Below are positions 35,858 through 48,400 of a DNA stretch of 64,000 nucleotides, piece by piece (positions within the stretch are counted from its first letter, which is position 1; the number at the start of each line of letters is the position of its first letter). Below the pieces are notes generated by a model that was given only the letters and a program-made list of their open reading frames with translations, did no database searches and had not been told where the DNA came from. The position numbers and the translations under genes were made by a program. This DNA is from Cenococcum geophilum 1.58. Its lineage: Eukaryota > Ascomycota > Dothideomycetes > Gloniales > Gloniaceae. Location: positions 1,426,001 through 1,490,000 of the forward strand of contig KV748177.1 of assembly GCA_001692895.1 (NCBI GenBank). Reading direction: 5' to 3'.

Positions 35858-36980
35858 GTGAAGATCTGGGACTATATTAACCCAGATAAGACGGAAAACA
35901 AAATTAAAGAAAACAATAAGCTAGCTATACCTTTAATAGCAGCAGCTCCTACAGCACCTGTAGCAGCACCTGTAGCAGCTCCTGCAGCTTCTATAGCACC
36001 AGCAGCAGCTCCTGTAACACCAGCAGCAGCTCCTGCAGCACCAGCAGCAGCCCCTACAGCACTAGCAGCAACTCCAGCGTCTACTGGAACAGCTACACCT
36101 AGATTATCGAGTTAAGGACAACAACCTCAGCAATCTCTAGAGATATAAAGAATGCTCTTTGAGCTCTACAAGCTCCAATAATAGAATTACCTAAAGCAGG
36201 AAGAGAAGCTCTATACGTTTACAGCACTTTTATATACCACCGTAGGCACTAACTTCTTAGGGTATCTTAAGAATCTCACTACACCACATTCGGTTCTAAG
36301 ACAGCTAAAAAAGGTAGTAAAGCCATCTTAAGCTACGCTATAGCAGATAGTATTAGACAATCTTAAGAAACGGAAACAAGGGCCTAAACGCTAGACTCTA
36401 GAATTATAGCTTTAGCTTTATATCACCATTATATAGAACGGCGAAGAGCTAGAGGAAGGGCTAATAGAGGTAACAGAGAGCAGTATTATATAAGCCTTTG
36501 TCCAGGACTATAAGGAGATCTATCCAGCTCTGTACCATGCCTTTATCCAGAAGGTAGCGAAGAGGTTAGAGAAGCTCAAAATGGCGACAATAATTAAGGA
36601 ATTTAACCTTCTCTATAAGCATCCGAACACGGGATATAACGCCTATACTACACTTTCAGGGCAGCCAGCTGCAGATCCTACGACGTCTACTACCCCAGTA
36701 CCTTCTTAATCGACTAAGGCAAAGTGCTTTGCTTATGGTTTACCCTATAAGTTAAAGAATTACAAGCAGCTATTTCAGTCTCTTTAAGGTCTAAACTTTA
36801 TGCCAAATAACGAGTATCTATGGAGGTATTAGGAATGGCTTAAGGTCCCAACAAACAAGCAGTATTATAACAAAAGGGTTAAGCAGATTGAGAGGGAAGG
36901 CCCTAGGTCAAGGACGTCTCCATTAGCTTCTGCTAAAAAGATTAAGGATCTAGACAGGCCCCGAGCTATAGCGGCTGCTG
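35858..36980 (+). pseudogene. D gag remnant
   Basis: Starts with MKIWDYINPD and soon enters an Ala/Pro-rich run (35935-36090) of repeated A-P-A-A units. A helical capsid part follows (LYTFTALLYTTVG, VQDYKEIYPALYHAFIQK), ending in NTGYNAYTTLSGQPA, then a region around 36720-36800 where CFAYGLPYKLKNYKQLF replaces the usual zinc-knuckle pattern. The first stop is at 36113; others occur at former Gln codons. Confidence 0.78.
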
Positions 36981-37029
36981 TAACAACATCCTACTCATTA
37001 TCATTATCGCAGGAACATCCGGATCTGTC

Positions 37030-40000
37030 TTTAATTAACGCCTGGGGGTACGACACTATGGCAGACATATACTTCTGCAACGATATTAGATACTTCCGTG
37101 ACCTTAAGCTATGCATGTCTATAGTAATAGCTGGAGATTCCGGAGCAGAAATTTATGGATATAGTGATATCAGCTTGGTTATTGAGGTGGGCGAATAACG
37201 TCTGACTTGGTATTTGACATTAAGGAACGTAGCGTACGCTCTATATTTTTATACCAATCTAATATTCGCAGCGAAGCTCCGTAGGGTTAGAGTAATTATA
37301 GACCAATTTACGAACCACCTACGCTATAAGGATGACGGAAGCCTATTCGCTAACCTTACGGAATACGGAGGTCTCTACCTTATCGATGCCATCGCCTGCT
37401 TACTACCTACTCCTACAGCCTACGCTACCTCCACTAGGTTCTTCGAGACCTCAGCATACGACAGAGTATGGCATCAGCGCTTACTACACTGCGATATGGA
37501 GTTAGTGGATTATCTACTAACTGCGGTAGATGGGGTTAAAGTGGTTAAGACGGACAGAGAAAGGACTCCGTACGGTATACCACTTTATAAACCATGTGTT
37601 CTCGGAAAGATAATACAGTAGATATCTCGCAGAATATCCGCAAAGGGAACCTACCCTTTTAAACGTGTTTACTTTAATATTATTATAGAGGAAGACGGGT
37701 TTAATGGAGATACGTATGTAGCTTATTTTTGGTATAACTATATAAAGTACCATCGTGCTTTTCCTATAAAGAACCACGAGTAAGAGACACTGCTCCCACT
37801 CTTTAAATTAATAATAGCATTTGCGAAGAAATTTAATACTTAAGGTATCTATATTTGGTATATAAATAAGGAGCAAGGTATAGGCGCTAGGGTAAAGAAC
37901 CTTATCTAGCTTAACGGAGGTGTTATTAAGCAATTAACGCTATATACCCTAGCTTAAAATAGACTTATAGAGAGGTTAGGGAGAGCCATTTCCGAACAAG
38001 TAAGGACTGCGGTTATTAAAGCAAAGTTACCCATAGATCTATAGCCCGAGTTCGTGCTCCTTATAGTGTTCCTACTTAATTAAACTCCTATTAAGTCCAT
38101 TAACTAAAAGACCCTATTTAAGATGCTATATAAACGGAAGCCATGGCTAGCAGGACTTCGTGTAGCCGGATCTTTAACCTACATACTTATTAAACACAGT
38201 ATTCCTAGGAAGGCAAAGTTTAAGCCATAAGCCTAAATAGGTTATCTTATTAGTATAGAAGCGTTAAATATCTATAGGATATAAATACTAACCACTAACT
38301 GCATTATCCGGTCTTATAATATACGAATTAATAAGTTAAAGAGATATCAGTCTCTAAAAAAACTAGAACACCTTATTATCTCGTAGGCTTAAAAGGACCG
38401 TTTTTAGCAAGTCTAGGACTTACTAGATAATCTTTAAAATGGCAGTAAGGACTAAATAAAGAACTTTGACGAAGAACTGGATGTAAGACTACCGCATTTA
38501 GTAAATATTAACGTTACTCCTACGTCAAAAAGCATTCAGATCTTAATGGAAGAACTCCGTCAGCTACCTACCCCAAAGCTAACTCTAGAACCGTCTAGAC
38601 CATCTACGTCTTCGGCGCCTCAACAGACATTATCTACCACTTAGTTATCTCCTAAAGTCACCGAACCACCGTTCGTAGATCCTATACCTCGTTCTAAACC
38701 TCAGACGACAGCAGGCTTATCGTTAGGGGGTAAGAGACGTTCTAGCCGTAAAAAGCGGCCTACGGTAAAGAAGAAAGATATACTAAATCAGAATTTATAA
38801 TAACAAGCCTTTGCGGTTTAAATTGATGATGGTAATAATAACCTTATTAATCCAGATACAACACCATTGGCTTACGCTTTCTACACTGCTGCTATAAAGA
38901 CGTACAGACATTAAGACAACTTTCCACCGCCACTAAAATTATGGAAAGAGATGCTCAATTATAGGTACGCTACGGAGTTTAAAGTAGCTGCTCACACTAA
39001 GATAAAGGCCTTAATGGGAAAACACACCTAGGACGAGGTACGACTAGTTAAGAAGGTTTATCGACTTCCTACTATATAAGTCTTTACGTACAAGGAAGAT
39101 TTGGACGGCTTTATTATAAGATTTAAAGCTCGTCTAGTTATCTACGAAGACCTTTAAGTAGTCTTATAAGAGGAGGTTAAAGCTATTACGGCAGCCTATC
39201 GGACCTTCCGTCTGCTCTGCGCTCTCATCACCAGCTTTAACCTAGACGTTATACAGATTAACGCCGTTAACACCTTTATTAATGCCTTAGTTAACAATAA
39301 GGTCTACCTTATTCCCCCTAAGGGTATAAACCTACCGCCTAGACTCTCTCTCTGTTTAAGAAAGGCAATATACGGACTACGGAAATCTCTAAAATTATAG
39401 TTTTTAGAAATGTCTGCTGCTCTGTAAAGCATAGGTTTAAAAGCTGTACCGGATAAGCCATATCTCTACATACACCCTACCAAACCTATCTTTATATTCT
39501 TCTACGTTAACAACATCCTAATTATAGGACACCCGAGCTATTAATAGCAGATAGAGGACATCCTAAAGTAGCTATAAGATCGATTTAAGATCCGCTAAAT
39601 ACCTTAGTTCATGTTATTCCTAAATACTCGCGTCGTGCGAGATCGACTAAGGGGAAAGCTCTGGCTATACCTAGATTAGTATCTTAAGAAGCTAGTCTCG
39701 ATATACCACCTAGAGTATCTAAAGCCATTAGCTATACCACTATTGGGCCAGGAATTAACACCGTATAAGGGAGAAGCTACGCCAAATTAGATAAAAGGAT
39801 ATTAACGCCGTGTAGGTTCTGCAATATATCCTGTATCTACTATATAACCAGACGTTACTTTCTTAGTTAGTAAGCTGGCTGAGTTCTTATAAAATCCGTT
39901 ACCTACTTATCTTGCGGAGATCAATAGATTGCTTACCTATCTCTATAATACCAGATACCTCGCTCTTAAATTCTCTACTATTACGCCGTATGAGATAAAC

Positions 40001-40520
40001 TAGGTTCTAAAGGCTGCTTTTAATACCAGCTTTACTAACGATGCTCTAACTTAACGGAGCTTACAGGGCTTCTTAATAAGCTTATTTAATAGGCCTATAG
40101 TATAGCAGGCAACTAAATAAAAGGTAGTAACTAAGTTTACTACGGAGGCAGAACTCCTAGCTCTCTTATACGTTAGTAGGGAGGTCGAGCATATAGTTCG
40201 GATCTTCAAAGCTATTAGATTCAATCCAGAACAGAACATTATTATTAATTATAACAATCAGCAGTTAGTACGGATCGTGACGAAAGAGACCCCTATGGTA
40301 TCTATAAAACTCTAACACATAGATATCCATTAATTCTGGCTTCGCCAAAAGGTCCAAAACGGAAGCTTCGTCGTATAATAGGTACTAATAAGTAAAATAG
40401 CTGCAGACGGACTAACTAAAGCTCTCTTAAAGCAAAATTATCAAAAGTTCGTTAAAGTAGTAGGGCTCCGCGATATTAGATATCTGGTTATTTAACGCTC
40501 GGATAGCAGTAAAGCTTACT
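37030..40520 (+). pseudogene. D pol remnant (PR-INT-RT-RNase H)
   Basis: The protease region is at 37040-37200 (WGYDTMADIYFCND, GDSGAEIYGYSDI). GAG-pre-integrase is at about 37457-37515 (YDRVWHQRLLHCDME). Integrase follows at about 37650-38210. RT is at about 38890-39640, with catalytic box FFYVNNILIIG at 39496-39528 (family YVDD, both Asp replaced by Asn). RNase H lies at about 39800-40480, with a TTEAELLALLYVSREVEH block and IAADGLTKAL near 40400. Around 40310 the LTHVDIHHHWL-type block is broken by stops. Inactive, although relatively well preserved. Confidence 0.9.
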
Positions 40521-40592
40521 ACTAGCTTATCTCTCCTAACTGCCTAATCCGGTAATCTAGCTCTAACGCTCTACGTCAGATCTAAGGGGGTG

Positions 40593-40792
40593 TGTTAGCC
40601 ACGGAGGTAGCTTTACTACTGAGGTATTGGACTTTAAACGATTACGGACACTAAAGGTCGAACTAGGGTTATTTCCTTATGTATATTAGGGCTCTTAGAG
40701 CCACCTTAAATTAAATAGATCACTTATTTAATTCTGTGTCTCTAACCATCAGCTAGCTAATGTCACTTGTTGTAATACCTACCTAGCTAACA
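40593..40792 (+). repeat. 3' LTR of D
   Basis: 200 bases, TGTTAGCCACGG to GCTAACA, followed by GGACG. Differences from the left copy are almost all C to T or G to A. Confidence 0.93.
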
Positions 40793-40797
40793 GGACG

Positions 40798-41559
40798 AAC
40801 CTATATATAATGGCGTTAACCTTTCTTTAGGTGGCGATATTAATCTAAAACGGACTAAAAAAGAGCTAGGATGGACCTATCCCTTAGTACGGTAATTTGC
40901 GTCCTACCGGTATCGATAAGAACTAGCCAATTAGAGGAACTGAATTTAGTGCCTATACTTAGGAATTTGAAGCTTTACGCACGGACTACTTACTTATAGG
41001 ACGCTACCGTACTAAGGGATATAGGTAGGCTAAAACGGACTTAGATATAGGTGTTAGTTAAAATAAAAGGATAATAAGCTTAGTTAGTAGGTGGCTAAGG
41101 AATAATAGCTACGCGGCGTTAAGTTATTATAGGCCCACGCCTATAAGATACGGTCGGCCTATTATTATAAAAGCGTTATAGGTAACGCGAAGTAGCGATA
41201 GCTATAGGGTATAGTATATAATAGCAGTAACGGACAACTTTAGGGACCTTACCCCTTTGCTAGGCTCTAACCCCTAGTAGACCTATCTTAGAGGAAGGAT
41301 TAATACCTTATTAACGACACTATCTATATAGCCTAAAAGGATAGAGGCGCGTGTTAGTTTATCTAAGTAGGGGTAGGCTATAAGGATAGGCTTATAGAGT
41401 AAATTAGGTGCATATAGGCAGGAACTAGTTTAGCTAGCTAGCTACTATAGAAGCGTACTATATAGAAAACCGTGGTAAGGAACTAGGTAAGTAGTTTAGG
41501 TAAACTTGCTATATATATAACTCTTATAGCTCTGCAATATATATATATATCCTAGCCAG
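40798..41559 (+). other. Non-coding middle part of L1a
   Basis: Continuation of L1a after D. Contains the second copy of the 61-base repeat (40812-40872) and a 150-base hairpin (40876-41025). AT microsatellite tracts lie at 41505-41560. No gene is recognisable. Confidence 0.4.
40876..41025. repeat. 150-base hairpin, MITE-like
   Basis: The left arm 40876-40906 (CCTATCCCTTAGTACGGTAA...) pairs with the right arm 40997-41025 (...TACCGTACTAAGGGATATAGG) with small gaps. Loop of about 90 bases. No clear target duplication. Confidence 0.6.
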
Positions 41560-42190
41560 CCTAAAATAAAGCCACTAATGTGGCCTACTAGACGGAATAA
41601 GCTTAAGAGGATGGCGGCCACTATCTTAGGGATAGATATACGGCTAATAGACCTATCTAAAGCGCAGTATAAGAGAAGTAGAAGGGCTAGGGTATAAGAG
41701 GCGTTTAAAAAGCAGTGAAAAAGGGAATAGGAAAAGTACTAAAGCACGCTTACCTACTATATAACGGCCCAGGCCGAGCTATAAAATAAGGAAGTCTTTA
41801 AACACTACGTGAGGCTTATAAAGGTAAAGAGCATAATTAATACGCTACTTAGAACTAAGTATATAGGGCTTAACAGATACCTTTACTACTAAAAAGTACT
41901 AGGGTACCTAACTTCGGCCTACCTATACGGCCACAGCCAACAATTAATAATGTATGTAGTAGTATTCTACCCTAGGTACGTTACTAGCCAGGCGGAAATA
42001 TATTACTATACTAGAACATCCTTATATAAAGAGCTTCTAACTAAGCTAAAGGCTGCTAAAGTAGTTATAGACTAGTTTATACAGACAAACCTCTTATTAT
42101 ACCTTTTATTTGCTAAAGAGCTGGCTAGGGTAAAAAGAGAAGGCTAGGAAGTACTTTAAGAGGTAAAGGATAAATACTATAGGGATAGCA
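41560..42190 (+). pseudogene. L1a ORF2 C-terminal remnant
   Basis: Stop-tolerant reading: a basic stretch (KRMAATILGIDIRLIDLSK), then TKYIGLNRYLYY, and a degenerate Cys/His region SAYLYGHSQQLIMYVVVFYPRY, matching the C-X-C-X5-Q-X3-H-X4-C end of Tad-type LINE ORF2 with Cys to Tyr changes. It ends with FIQTNLLLYLLFAKELARV. A similar end is seen in L1b and L1c. Confidence 0.7.
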
Positions 42191-42204
42191 GAATATAATA
42201 GAAT

Positions 42205-42535
42205 TTTATAGATAGCAACCTAGCAGAAGTTAGCAGAACTTTAGTAACCTAGTAAAACCTAGTAGAATTTAGCAGAACTTATTAACCTAGTAAAATTTAG
42301 CAGAATTTAGCAACCTAATAGAAGTTAGCAGAATTTTAGTAACCTAATAGAATTTAGCAGAGTTTTAGTAACCTAATAAAAGTTAGTAGAATCTTAGTAA
42401 TTTAGTAGAATTTAATAACCTAATAGAAGTTAGTAGAACTTTAGCAACCTAGCAAAATTTAATAGAATTTAGTAACCTAGTAGAATTTAGTAGAGGTTAA
42501 TATCCTAATAAAACTTAATAAAACTTAGTAAGGTA
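42205..42535 (+). repeat. Degenerate minisatellite of AGCAGAATTTAG / AACCTAG units
   Basis: About 330 bases built from 10-13-base pieces such as AGCAGAACTT and GTAACCTAGTAGAATTTAG, repeated more than twenty times with variation. Read on the other strand the core is the TTCTGCYAA motif found in the LTRs of A and F. It lies in the 3' part of L1a. Confidence 0.75.
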
Positions 42536-42540
42536 TAGAG

Positions 42541-42911
42541 CTATATATATTAACGCAGATATAAGTAACAGAACTTTTTACACTACTACTAGCCTTATAG
42601 GCCACCGGCCTATACCCTACTTAGATAATTAGAGCAGCTAGAAACGGAACCTAGGCCCTAACTATATACCCCACTAGATAAACCTAGGAGTACGCATTAA
42701 GATAGCTTTTTTATAACGCCTTAAAGAGATATCTACTTGTACTTAGCAGTTACTAATCAGAAGAGAGGCTATATAGGCCGCATAATAAGAGAAGGAGAAG
42801 TTTTATCTAGCCCTAGCGGTACGGTTCCCCTCTTATATATATATATATATATACCCATATAGACCCGCTATATAGACCCTAACAGGAGCCGTAACAGCGT
42901 AATTAAATATC
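42541..42911 (+). other. 3' untranslated part of L1a
   Basis: Contains a TATATATATATATATA microsatellite at 42834-42853 and a CCTAACAGGAGCCG segment just before the (ATT)n tail. No gene seen. Confidence 0.45.
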
Positions 42912-42936
42912 ATTATTATTATTAATAACTACTATA

Positions 42937-43306
42937 ATATTTATAAACCTATTATTATTAGGCAGGTTAACTATAAAGTTAATTAAGATATCTTACTATC
43001 TTTATATTGGAATTAGTAATAGTTAAAGTACTCCTTACTTCTTTATATAAGAGGTCTTCCTATATATACATATTCTATATACTTAAATATATTTTTATAT
43101 ATAGTTATATATTATAGGCTAGTAATATACTTATTAGATAATCTTATAGGTCTTTATATAGCTATAATACCCTACTATAGGGGAATTGTATATAAATTTA
43201 AGTATCTTAAATTATAAGGGTTTAGAATTTTAGATTACTATCTTTTATTAATAGTATAACCAATTATTACGGATTTTATATTTAACGAATATAATATCCT
43301 TATATT
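42937..43306 (-). pseudogene. H integrase, zinc-binding part
   Basis: Minus-strand reading gives a decayed H2C2 region (KDL.DYLISILLAYNI, family K..I...YYWP.M) and then NLPNNNRFINIIVVI, the start of the integrase core. It breaks at the 15-base duplication of L1a and resumes at 34867. Confidence 0.72.
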
Positions 43307-44680
43307 CGAGTATATCGCATAAGCAACTTATAGGGGAGCAGCTGTATTCTCGGCAGTATTACAAATTACCGCCTCAATATAGGGACCCTCATTTAGACTT
43401 ACACGCCTACTATACACAGCAGTCGTAAGGCCAACAATGCTATACGGCTCCTAGGTCTGGGGCCTAGGACCAAGCGGCAAGGTGCAAGTAAAGAGCGCCC
43501 TAGCGCCACTAGCCAAGCTATAAAATAAGTGCCTGCGTAGAACTACAGGGGTATATAGGAGAACACCACGCGCCGCACTTAAACATGAAGCGGCAGTCCC
43601 ACCACTAGACGTATATATTAACACAACCGCAATATAGAGAGCAGTTATAGTATAAGGCCACCTAGTAGAAGAAAAAATTCGCTAAACGCTAAAACGTATA
43701 TAAGAAATAAGATACATATAAAGAGCGAGGGCTCCTTAAAGGGGAGATACGCCTAAGTACACTAGCTAGGAAGCCCTCTACCTATAAGTAGTAAAGAGAG
43801 AAAAGGAAATATGGGAACTACTAGCCCACTAGGCAGAGACCCGGCGCCACACCAGTAGAGCGCTATAACGGCGATAGAGGATAGGAGGCTACTAACATAA
43901 GTGGAGATCTACTATACTAATCGCAAGATGGGCAGATCTCGAATAGAAGCAATAATAGAAGGAAGCAGCGGAAATATAAGACGCAACTATATAAAACACC
44001 CTATGGTTAATACTAACTCTCACCCTATATAAAGAACTAATAAAAGCGGAGTCTATAGCTGCCTTCCTACTACAGATAGAGGTCTTAGGCCTAAACGCAT
44101 AGCTTATAGGCGTCCATGTCCTAAGTACTATACCTCAGTATATATGCGAATGGCCCGCTCAGACAGTACGCTATATACTACTATTTTGCAGCTACTGCTT
44201 AGTAAGGGACTAGCTACTTACTAGCGTAGGTATAAACGATATTAACTGGATGCTCTCTATAAGTAGAGGCCTATAAGTAGTAGCAAAATAGCTTATAGAA
44301 TAAGAAGTCCTTTAGTAGTTCTAAACTGCATATAAGATCTAATAGGAGGACACTATAGGACACGCCCCTCTCCAGCCCCTTAGAGACTAGTTACCCCCTA
44401 CCTAGCTATAGGCGGCATACTAGCAAATCGCTAGACCCTCTTATTACTCCCTCCCCCTAGATCTTCTAATATACTTAGAAAGTATAATATATAAGGCAGA
44501 CAAAAGATATAAAGATATACTAGCTAGGTAAAGGTAGAATACATATTACTAGCGGCAAGGAAATACTTAGGTTTTTCCCCCTTAAGGGGATTTTTTCCTA
44601 TATAGATAGGTAGTAGCCTATATAGACCTGAAAAGGGACTAAATCGGGCAATAAATAGAATTAATAATAATAATAATAAT
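43307..44680 (+). mobile_element. L1b: 5'-truncated Tad-type LINE inserted in H
   Basis: The 14-base direct repeat AATATCCTTATATT flanks it (43293-43306, 44681-44694). The 3' end is a (TAA)n run (44662-44680). Coding begins abruptly inside ORF2, so it is 5'-truncated, as is typical of target-primed reverse transcription. It lies between the RNase H and integrase parts of H. Compared with H it is only moderately RIP-mutated: long stretches can be read with few stops. Confidence 0.85.
43325..44575 (+). pseudogene. L1b ORF2 C-terminal half
   Basis: Reading has a SFRLTRLLYTAVVRPTMLYGS block (about 43390-43450), NKCLRRTTGVYRRTPRAAL (about 43527-43585) and AAVPPLDVYINT, the hallmark region after the RT domain in Tad-type LINEs. 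Near 44139-44200 a YICEWPAQTVRYILLFC segment represents the terminal zinc-binding motif. Most stops fall at former Trp and Gln codons. No RT catalytic part is present because of 5' truncation. Confidence 0.85.
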
Positions 44681-44694
44681 AATATCCTTATATT

Positions 44695-45214
44695 ACCGTT
44701 TCCCTATTTAAATTACTTTTATTATATTTACTATCTAAGGGTTGTTCTTATATTTATATTTTATTAATTTATTAATTTCTATATCCTACTTATTAATTTC
44801 TAATTTATTCCTATTAAGCTCCGCGTTTAGAAATATAGGGTATAGTTTTTTTTAAAGCGTTTAGGGAGTAGTATAATTTATAATTAATTTATAATCCGTT
44901 TATTAGAGGCGTTTATAGGTAAGTTTTATAATTATTATATTAATAAGTTAGGCTTCTAATTAAGTTTGCTAGATCGGTATATAATCTTAAAGTTAAATTA
45001 TAAGAGGTATTTAGCCTAATAAATTTAGCGTTGCGTTAATTACTTTATAGTTATAAAATACTATAGGTTTTTATAGTCTATTAATACGCGTATTAGGAAT
45101 AATAATCCTTTAAGTTTTAGACGCTATTATTTAAAGTATCTAATAATTATAAGTAGTTCCTTATTATATATCTTATAGTTTAATTTAATAGGGGTAAGTT
45201 TTTAGGAGAGAAAG
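44695..45214 (-). pseudogene. H RNase H domain
   Basis: Minus-strand reading from 45214: KLTPIKLNYKIYNKELL, then a YKNL.YFITIK block and F.IIYRSSKLN, the standard Gypsy RNase H signature. It joins the part at 57774 after removal of E and one GAAAG copy. Confidence 0.82.
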
Positions 45215-45407
45215 TGTTACAGGACGGGGGCAGTGGCTACAAAGTATATATATTTAAGGAGTCTATAAGACGTTACGCGATCGATTGTAAGGGTCGAGGG
45301 CGTAAGGAGGTGATATACCTACGCGTAGCTGACGTAAGCTATACGCGAGGTGTATATAAGAGCACGGGGCTCTCCTATAGAGGCCCCTATAGTGGGGTTC
45401 TATAATA
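45215..45407 (-). repeat. 3' LTR of E
   Basis: 193 bases, TGTTACAGGACGG to TATAATA (originally GTGACA). The open frame 45214-45405 on the plus strand is a chance frame through this LTR. Confidence 0.92.
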
Positions 45408-45429
45408 CTACCCCCCCTCTTATAAAGGC

Positions 45430-48400
45430 GGAGCTCTGGCGACGCTATGGTTACTATATATATATAGAAGGGACACTTAAGGTATAGAAAAGAAGAAAAG
45501 GGGGGTATTGCTAAAGGCTTAAAACAACGTTATATAATAGGGCTTGGCATCTAAGAATCTAACTAATTAGATAACTTTAACCGCCGGTCGAAGTTCCTGG
45601 ACATCTTAACGATATTCTAGTTACGTGATCGCACTTTACCGCAATCTGACGGCAATCTAACGGTAATTTGCCCTTACGTGGTAATGTATAATAGTTTAAC
45701 TCTATAAGGGTTCCTATAGAGGATTAGGTATGAAGTCTTTGCTTAGGCCCGGTTTCTATAGGTTTGCGTAGTAAAAGTTGCTAATTAAATCCTTTGCATT
45801 TTTAAAGTCTTCCTATAGTTGCCATTCTGGCTAATTTATGTCGAATCCTGTATATATAGCTCTGTAGTAGAGCCGTCGTCCTCTACCTTTACTAAAGTAT
45901 TTAGAGTTAATAATTTATTTAACGGTCCACTCCTTATGGTTCTTATCTTTATTCTTATCTCGGATTAGTACTAGTGGAGGTTTAGGCTATATCTGCCCCG
46001 GTAAGGGGTTAGGCTAATAAAGGTGTAGTAGCTATGGGTGAAATATAGGCTATATCCCGCGGGTAGCTAGGGCAGGTGGGAGTTTTAGCTTATATGCGGC
46101 TCCCCTATTAATAACTCGTTTGATTAGATAGGGGCCAAGGTTTTTATAATTAAGTGACTTTATAGGCCTTTGCGTAGAGATATTGTGTACATCTAGCTAT
46201 ACCTAGTCGCCAACACGCATCTCCGGTGGTGGCGTTTTATAATAGTTGGCGAAGTAGGCCTGCTTTGCTTAAGCCCAGGCCATTTCTCCCTTATAGTAGT
46301 TAAGTAGATTTTTTATACGGTCTGCATACTGGTCGGTAGGTAGCATCTTAAGGCGTTTTCTATATAGCAGTTTCTTATTAATAGGTTCTGGTGGCTTTAT
46401 GCCGGATTAGGGGTAATAACCTTTGTTTACGAAGAACGGGGTAAGTCCTGTAGTGGTTAAGACGTAATTATTTGCTGCGAATTTACCTAGTGGGAGATAA
46501 TCTACCTAGTTATCTTAACTATAGGTAACTACCTATCGTAGGTACGCTTTTATGCTAGCGTTAGTGTTTTCCGGTTACCTAGTAGTTTTATAGTAAAAGG
46601 ATATAGATATCTTAACGGAGATGCCAAGGCGTTAGTAGATTTGTCTCTATATATTAGAGTTAAATTATATACCTCAATCGGATGTAATTGAGTTAGGTAA
46701 CCTATATAGTTAGTAAACTTCGCGAAGAAAGGCGTTAATAACGTCACTAACGGCTACGCCTTTGGTTAGGATATAGTGGCGCTCTTTTATAAGTCGGTAT
46801 ATTATTATAAGGATGTTCTTATAGGTACGGCCGTATCGTTTATAGGGTGGTAGGTTAATAACGAAATTTATAGCGATATCTGCCTATTGTTATATAGGTA
46901 CTAATAGAGGGTGCAGTAGTCCTTAGTACTTTATATTAAAGGCCTTAGCGCGCTTATAACCGTAGTAGGCGCCTATAAAGTGTTTAACTAAGTCTATTAT
47001 TTTCGGCCAGAAGTAGTATCGGCTAAGAAGCTCGTAGGTTCCTCTTTTACCTAGGTGGCCGCTTAATCGGAGGTTATGGGCTATTTAGATTAGTTACCGT
47101 TATAGATTTTTTAAGTTAGGGATAAATAGGCGGCCTCTATAATAGAGCCTGTTCTCTTTTACTTTTAAGGCTGCTATATTAATTTAGCCTAAGCTTTAGA
47201 GGTTAGTAGGCAGCATACGGGCGCTGGCGGTCTTTGCGGTAATAAGTTAATGTAGTAATAAGTTAACAGAGGCGTTATATGCCGTAGTAATAAGCTCGTT
47301 AATTTTGGGAGGTAACTTTAGTTCTATAGTATAAAGCTAGGGTATAGTTGGCTCTATTATAGGTAGTATGCCTAGGGCTAAATTTCGTGCTTTTAGGATC
47401 GTCTGTTATTGGAACTAATTATAAGGGTTATCTTTAGACTAAGGGAGGTCTTATAAGCGGCGTATTAGGCTATTAGGTTTAGTACCTTATACTCCTAGTC
47501 TATATACGATTTTAAAGTTAAAACTAGAGAGGAACTCGTTCTAACGTACTTGGCGTTAATTTAGCTACTTTATAGTTATAAAGTACTTAAGGTTACGATG
47601 GTCCGTGAGGACTTTAGTTAGCTAGTTAGGCTCTACTAAGGAGAGTTCTAGTTAGAATTCTTTAAATGCTTATACGATTATAAGGAGTTCTTTATTATAG
47701 ATCTTATAGTTACACTCTTATAGTATAAGCTTAGACGAGTAGAATATAACTAGGTAAAGGAGACCGTTGTTACCTATCTAAGAGAGGATACCTACGTTAA
47801 CGTGGTCTAAGGAGTCGGTTTTAAGGTAGAGTTATTGTCCTAGTGTAAAGTAAGCTAGGATAGGTGCTTTAGTAAAGGCATTTTTAAGGTCTTGGAACGC
47901 CTTCTTGTATTTAGGCGTCTAGGTAAAGCGTAGGTACGTTTTTCTTCCTTTATAGAAAGGCCCTTTGTTCGCATTATTGCTATAAGTAGTGCTACTACGC
48001 CTGAGAAGTTGTATATGAATTTTTAATAGAAGTTGGCGAAACTAAGGAAGGCTTATACGTCCTTAATGCAGTTAGGGGCTTACTATTTGGTAATTGTGCG
48101 TACCTTCTTAGGGTCTATACAGACACCCTTAGTGGTAATAATTAGTCTAAGGTATTTTACTTCTGTGACTAAGAATTTATATTTCTTTAAATTAATATAA
48201 AGTCCTGCGTCCCTAAGGCGCTATAGGACCTTTTAAACGTGTTCAGTATGCTTAGAGGGGTTATTACTATAAATAAGTATGTTGTCTAGGTACGTAGAGC
48301 AGAAGTTATTAAGGTAGTCCTATAAGACGTTATTAATATAGCTTTAGAAGGTTCCTAGGCCATTATATACGCTAAAAGGCATAATGGTATATTTAAATTG

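Larger units (their letters stand above)
35408..40792 (+). mobile_element. D: complete Ty1/Copia element inside L1a
   Basis: LTRs of 200 bases (35408-35607, 40593-40792) are flanked by an exact GGACG duplication (35403-35407, 40793-40797). Plus-strand gag, protease, integrase, RT and RNase H occur in Copia order. A polypurine tract AAGGGGG lies at 40585-40590. Primer-binding site at 35608-35620. It is less RIP-mutated than most: frames of 86 and 136 codons survive (35858-36115, 37214-37621). Total 5385 bases, full length for Copia. Confidence 0.94.
34883..42921 (+). mobile_element. L1a: LINE-like (Tad-type) element in H, interrupted by Copia D
   Basis: Flanked by a 15-base duplication TTAATAACTACTATA (34868-34882 and 42922-42936) lying in the H integrase. 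Ends in an (ATT)n run (42912-42921), a LINE-type tail. Without D it is only about 2.6 kb. The last part (41560-42190) is the C-terminal end of a LINE ORF2; no endonuclease or RT is seen, and the first 1.2 kb is not recognisably coding. It is either an internally deleted copy or a non-autonomous LINE derivative. A 61-base segment is repeated in tandem fashion at 35346-35407 and 40812-40872, either side of D. Confidence 0.68.

Noticed and set aside
42834-42853. TA-rich microsatellite as a possible origin or matrix-attachment site
   Set aside because: Simple TA runs are frequent in this AT-rich island and no other supporting signal is present.
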